Shown here: one piece after another, positions 59,190-64,000 of the stretch
Layout of the letters: the number at the start of each line of letters is the position of its first letter
Numbering within the stretch: position 1 is the stretch's first letter
DNA from: Clytia hemisphaerica
Lineage: Eukaryota; Cnidaria; Hydrozoa; Leptothecata; Clytiidae
Reading direction: 5' to 3'
Assembly: GCA_902728285.1 (NCBI GenBank)
Contig: CACVBU010000182.1
Location: 77,748-141,747, forward strand
DNA length: 64,000 nt
The notes under the pieces: model-generated
What the model was told of the DNA's origin: nothing
Seen by the model: only the letters and a program-made list of their open reading frames with translations
Database searches by the model: none
Translations under genes and position numbers: made by a program

Positions 59190-60679
59190 CCTACAAAAAG
59201 ATCAAAACATCAAACAATATTCAGAATCTAACACGTCAAAAATAAATCAGTAAGGATCGGCAATCAACAAAACCTACACTTGAGGAAGGATACATTCTAG
59301 AACAAGAAATGTATATTTTTCACTTCCAACCATTTTGAACAAAAATAAAGCTTTTGACTGTGATACTCTTTCCTGTAACTAATTAACATGTTTTTGCTTT
59401 AAACTGAAAGGTATTTATATCGCTAATTACTTCCCATCTTCCGCGAATTTAATTAAGGAAGTATCAACAGTGACACAGTAAAAGCCGATCACCCATATGG
59501 TCAAAGCTGCCATTATGATTTTTTTTAAACCGATGTAATGTACCATCCGCATGGTTCTATAGAGTATTAGTTGGTGTCTGTGACGACAAAATGGGTGTAA
59601 AAGGTCATATACAGTAGAGTCTCTTTAACTCGAACCTCTATAGCCCAAATGCTTCCTTAACTCGAACAAGTTTCCTCTCCCCTTCATCTAACAATGCCTT
59701 ACTCCATAACTCGAAATTTCCTTAAATCGAACAAATTTGTGTTCCCTGTGTGCGTGTGTTCGAGTTATGGATTATGGTTTACAAGACAAATGAGTTTCAG
59801 GTGATAACAGCTTGATAGACTCTAAATTTTACTCCTTCACCAGTTACTTAAAATGAAGGAAATCAGAGTGAGTGCGAATATTTTGAAACAGGAAAAAAAT
59901 TCTCAAGCATCATCTCCCTCGAGAGGGGATTAAGATTTTTCTGCGTGACAGGTCGATGAAGGGCCCAGAAGAAGTGGACTTAGCACAGAGACTTTCATTT
60001 TTTCTCACCAGTCACAAATATATCGAATATGAATGAATGAACCTATACCTGAATCGATTTCAATTTAACATAAAAGAAATAACTTAAGCAATCACCCACC
60101 ATTGAATTGATTTGTCATCGTTTATCAGAACACAAATATTACCTTGGAGTGAGTCCTCATGAGTTGCTAGAAGCTTTTCAAGCTTTACAATATACAACCA
60201 TACCTCCTTGCATCAAGAACAGATTTCTTTCTGGATAACCCGATGAATGAAAAATGAGTTTGCTTACTTGGGAGAAAACGTAGTCAAGATTAAGAAAATT
60301 CAAATTTGTCAGTGCCCCTTATTTTTTTAGTGACTTTATAGGACAAACAGACAAACATTCATAACGAAACGTGTTACAGAAAGCGTAGGTGGACTGTATA
60401 CAAAAAAATTTTCTTCGCGTGCCTAATTTTCTGTTTCTTTCTTTCTATAGATCAAGTTTTTTACCTTTAAGGTCAATTGCAAAATCGTTTTTTACCAACA
60501 CACAACTCCTCCTTGATGAGCCCATTATCGATCGAGAAAAAGATTTGTTGTGAATATGTGACCTTCATAACACCACACGTAGTGGATAAGCGATTATGTA
60601 GACCAAAAGACGTTTCAATGATGTCTTTAGCCTAACCTATAGGGAGGATCCATTCTCATATTTTGCGATCAACAAGCAG
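59190..60679. other. Unassigned; possible pogo-like repeat end at 59,613
   Basis: CAGTAGAGTCTCTTTAACTC, followed by repeated ACTCGAA phrases and TTCGAGTTATGG near 59,760, resembles the ends of pogo/Tigger-type elements. Only about 160 bp is recognisable. The rest is featureless. Confidence 0.4.
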
Positions 60680-61025
60680 TACACGCTTTTTTTTTTATAA
60701 GAATGGTGTAAATCCATTTCATGATGGATATTCTTAACTTTTTTGGGAAAATCATCCTAAAATATTCTTACAGCATATTCTTAGGTTAGGGTCCTAATTC
60801 AGGTTAGATTTAACATTTAGTACATACGTCTCAAGCATAAGATGGCATTTTTGTGAAAGGAGTGAGCCTTACTTGGGGGTATTTGACAATTTATAATTAA
60901 AAATGCTCTAAAAATGGCATTCTTCGCTTGAGTAGCAAAATTCCATGATGGTGATATTCTTAGCATATTCTTAATTTTTTGGCCATTTTCATCATGGACA
61001 TTCTTTCATTCAAAAAAAGCGTGTG
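60680..61025. mobile_element. ACACGTTTTT MITE, diverged variant
   Basis: Ends ACACGCTTTTTTTTTTATAA and CAAAAAAAGCGTGT. The interior repeats AAATGGCATTC and ATGATGGA-type phrases unlike the main subfamily. Confidence 0.6.
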
Positions 61026-61174
61026 ACAACCTTTTTCATCAAAATTTCAATCAATTATCTTGTCAAACTAAGATGTAGAAACGAAAACGTGGTAGACTAA
61101 CTTTCTTTATTTTAGTAATTAAATTGGAAAGGTTTAACTTCGTAACTTCAAGAAAAGTGTAACAGAAGAAGTGA

Positions 61175-61431
61175 TACACGTTTTTTTTTTATAAGAACGT
61201 CAAAAGTTTTCGAAGCCTTCGGATGTTCTTAGTTTTTTGGATTTGAAGCCTAAAAATGTTCTTAAAATGTTCTTATTTTCAGCATTTTTTGAGCATTTTG
61301 ATGTAATTTCTTAAGAAAATGCATGTTTTTAAGTCTCCAAAGCCTTAGAATGTTCTTAGAATGTTCTTAAATTTTTGGGCCTCGAAGCCTTATGTTCTTA
61401 TATAGTTTGTTCTTATAAAAAAAAAAGTGTA
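61175..61431. mobile_element. ACACGTTTTT MITE copy, twin of 40,549
   Basis: TA-flanked; begins ACACGTTTTTTTTTTATAAG and ends AAAAAAAAAAGTGT. The body is nearly identical to 40,549-40,806. Confidence 0.8.
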
Positions 61432-62416
61432 TGTTTGAGTCGAAATAACGTAAGGTATAAACGTCATAACCATAAGAATGAAAGAGGCAGATTTCAAAAT
61501 TTTAATAAATCCTTGCCATTAAAACCGTTAGAAAATCACGTATGAAAACTTAAAAATACTCGTATGTCGATATAAGGTAAAAAATAAGGCGCTAAGAAGC
61601 TTGTTTTTGGATGAAGGGGAGTTTATTTGCCAACAGAATAGACATTGTTTATACCGCTTATCAACTTTACAAGTAACCATTGGTTGACAAAATATGTCAA
61701 TAGACAATCCTGTATAGACACGTTCCTTAGATTGTGAGATATGCTTCAATAATATTTGCGTTACGATTTTGGCACAAATTCTTGAATTCATGGCCCGAAG
61801 AAGGGATAAATTCTTGCAAGAAGAAACCTGAATTATGGAAAGGCATAAGCCAAAGAGGGTACAGTAGAACTTGTTGACCTCCTCTGAATCTTTTTGGATT
61901 TGTTCCCTAAGTCACCACTGGACAGTACAAACTTCAAAGCAACTAAAAATGATACATTAACCCTTAGATTGCGAGGGACGCGTATATGCGTCCAAAACAA
62001 GCCAAAATACCGAGTCTCAGACTTGAGGCCATAGCTCCTGACCACTTGATTTAAAGGGGCATAAACCAAATGTTTTTAGAAAGAGTATAAAAATAACTTT
62101 CTAATGGTACCAAAACCATCTTCTAAATCATAAGCTACAAGCTTTTATGGCAAAAAAAAATTAGAAAAATTTCAACTTTTTCAAAAAAACAGCGCGCACA
62201 AAGGGTTATGGCAAATCGTTGGCAGAAAAATGAGAGCGAAGATGACAGAACATAACCTGAGTGCCATCTTTAAAATGTCAAAACGCTCTTCACACTGGGT
62301 ACGGTGTGTTAAGAACAAGAAGAAGTTTTCATATTTTAGAAAATTAAATTACATTACATTAAATTACATTACGTGATCAAAACATATCACAAAGTGTTTC
62401 AAATGAATCTCACATG
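61432..62416. other. Unassigned sequence
   Basis: Short minus-strand frames at 61,528-62,069 lack motifs. TTACATTACATTAAATTACA near 62,349 is a local simple repeat. Confidence 0.3.
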
Positions 62417-62508
62417 CCAGCTGGCACACAACGTTTTTTAGACGTTCATCTAACGTTTACAACGTCCATATAACGTTGGAAAAACGTTGAAACAACGTTT
62501 TGTGCCAG
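62417..62508. repeat. Palindromic AACGTT element, copy 2
   Basis: CCAGCTGGCACACAACGTTT at the left, AACGTTTTGTGCCAG at the right. The internal AACGTT series matches copy 1 at 43,876. Confidence 0.8.
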
Positions 62509-63048
62509 TTTTTCCGTAAACTAAAAATCAAGCTTGGATAATACGTGGCATACGCAGCCTTTTAGTTACCCTTTCTTTTGATTTATACAAAAAGAAAAAA
62601 AGGATTAAGAAGAATAAGAATGACAAGAAACATGTTTCATCTGAAATAACAGGACAATAGGTAATGACTTATTGCGGTCATCTTAACAAAGAAATTTCCC
62701 TTTTCATCGTTGATTACCCTTTTTCAATAAAAAGAGGGAAATGAAACTTATTTTCATTAAGATATTAGATTCAACGTCCAAATGTTTCATTTAGTGGTTG
62801 ATTGTAATTATTGTTTCGCCCCGGTTAGGTTCGATAATGAACCGGAACGTCCCTTTATTTTCAAATTACAACAGTGAGGTCATAATGGAAGCAGCCTTTC
62901 CAACATCCTGCAATTAGAAAAGGCATAAACCGGTCGGTGGGATCACTTTTGGCCATCAGAGTGATATTTTCAGATAGAAATTATTGATTGGCTGGAGCTG
63001 TATTCACTTAAAACGTTGGTTAGGATGTATCTTCGAATCTTAGACGTA
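62509..63048. other. Unassigned sequence
   Basis: No feature seen. Confidence 0.3.
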
Positions 63049-63215
63049 TCTTATCGGGGAAAACTTCGTCGGGGGAAAATGACGAAATTTTGGCCAAGTG
63101 ACGAATATTTTCCCCGACAAAAGTTTTCCCGGGCCTTAATGCGTTTACCAACTACCAGTGACGAATATTTCACCCCCCACGAAAATTTTCCCCGACGAAG
63201 TTTTCCCCGATAAGG
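63049..63215. mobile_element. CTTATCGGGGAAAAC foldback MITE, copy 2
   Basis: CTTATCGGGGAAAACTTCGT at the left and its complement at the right. It shares AATGCGTTTACCAACTA (inverted TAGTTGGTAAACGCATT) with copy 1 at 37,340, in opposite orientation. Confidence 0.78.
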
Positions 63216-64000
63216 TAGATGATTTAGATTAACGTTAAAGAAAACGACACAAACGACGATTTCTCGACTCTCCCAATAATTGATCGCATCTCAAAATCAC
63301 ATTCAAGGATGAACGGCTGAATGCTAGCGTCGAAGAAATAACTTTTAGCTTTTATGATTTATTATTACTGAGTCAAGGTAGTAAGTGGGTACAGGTGTCA
63401 ATAAGAATGACAGCTTTCTTCAACTTTAGAAAATCATTTTGATCATCGACTCAATGATCTGTATAGTTGTTATCTTCAAGACTTCCCCTCACAAAAAGAA
63501 AAACGACTAGGCAGCAAAATCTTGGGGAAGATAAGAATCAAAAAATGATTATCGTTTTATAATAAAGGATTTTTAAGAACAAGGAATTTCAGAAATCGGC
63601 CTGGTACAATCATGTGTAAAAACCAGTGAATCAGAAGTGAACTTCATTGTTGGGAAATGAGAAAGTCACTTTCTGTGTCAAAACACCATCCTAACAGAAG
63701 AAATTTACAAAAAGTGATTCTTTTCAAGATTTTATTCAAAAGGTTTGATGGAAGGGTCAGCAACGATTGATGTTTGAAAAAACATGTGAAACTTGTGAAA
63801 ACTTTCATGCTAAGGACTGCCTCTTCTAAGCAAAAAATTTCAAGACAATAAATATATCAGATTTCTTGCCAAAGTAATCAATTTTGAGGGAAAAATGAGA
63901 CAGACTAGGTGAGTAACTTGATGGGTAGTATAGTGAAAAATGCGCAGGTTTGGTCAGTGGGTAAAATATAATCAACAATTCTCTGAATGTACAATTTTAC
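63216..64000. other. Unassigned sequence to window end
   Basis: AT-rich, no coding or repeat structure recognised. Confidence 0.3.

Overview
This is an AT-rich, intron-containing, transposon-dense stretch of an invertebrate animal genome. Penelope-like, LINE and P-type elements with metazoan affinities, tRNA-like repeats and spliced genes all point to a metazoan. A cnidarian- or sponge-like source is my guess, not something the sequence proves. I found no convincing single-copy host gene. Almost everything recognisable is a mobile element or a repeat, and several features look like long-read assembly artefacts.

Layout. 0-7.5 kb: a zinc-finger exon remnant (2.2-2.7 kb), then foldback DNA elements with CCGGGTG ends around a broken Penelope-like retroelement (3.7-5.9 kb) whose GIY-YIG nuclease precedes its reverse transcriptase. 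One foldback element sits inside the nuclease with an exact TA duplication. 9.5-21.4 kb: a LINE remnant and more than 11 kb of an 8-bp tandem repeat (TGATAGAA/TGATGGTA). It contains an 800-bp block in which nearly every A of the unit is C, two single-N joins and repeated flanks. 22-26.4 kb: degenerate minus-strand LINEs, then a 774-bp gap. 27-48.8 kb: non-autonomous foldback elements, including a family ending ACACGTTTTT...AAAAACGTGT with about a dozen copies in the window, a 1.2-kb foldback carrying tRNA-like sequence in both arms, and a 1.0-kb near-palindrome.

The most important feature is 48,895-59,182: a complete 10.29-kb DNA transposon with perfect 29-bp terminal inverted repeats and a 7-bp TTCTTTT target duplication. 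It carries two convergent spliced genes. The minus-strand gene has at least eight exons that join in frame. It encodes a roughly 930-residue protein that starts with a RAG1 N-terminal-like zinc module, continues with a coiled coil, and ends with a P-element/THAP9-type transposase. The plus-strand gene has two exons and encodes an acidic, zinc-finger protein of unknown role; its only visible lesion is one missing A in a homopolymer. The element looks young and possibly still complete.

59.2-64 kb holds more small foldback elements and otherwise unassigned AT-rich DNA. All calls come from reading the sequence; no database search was possible.
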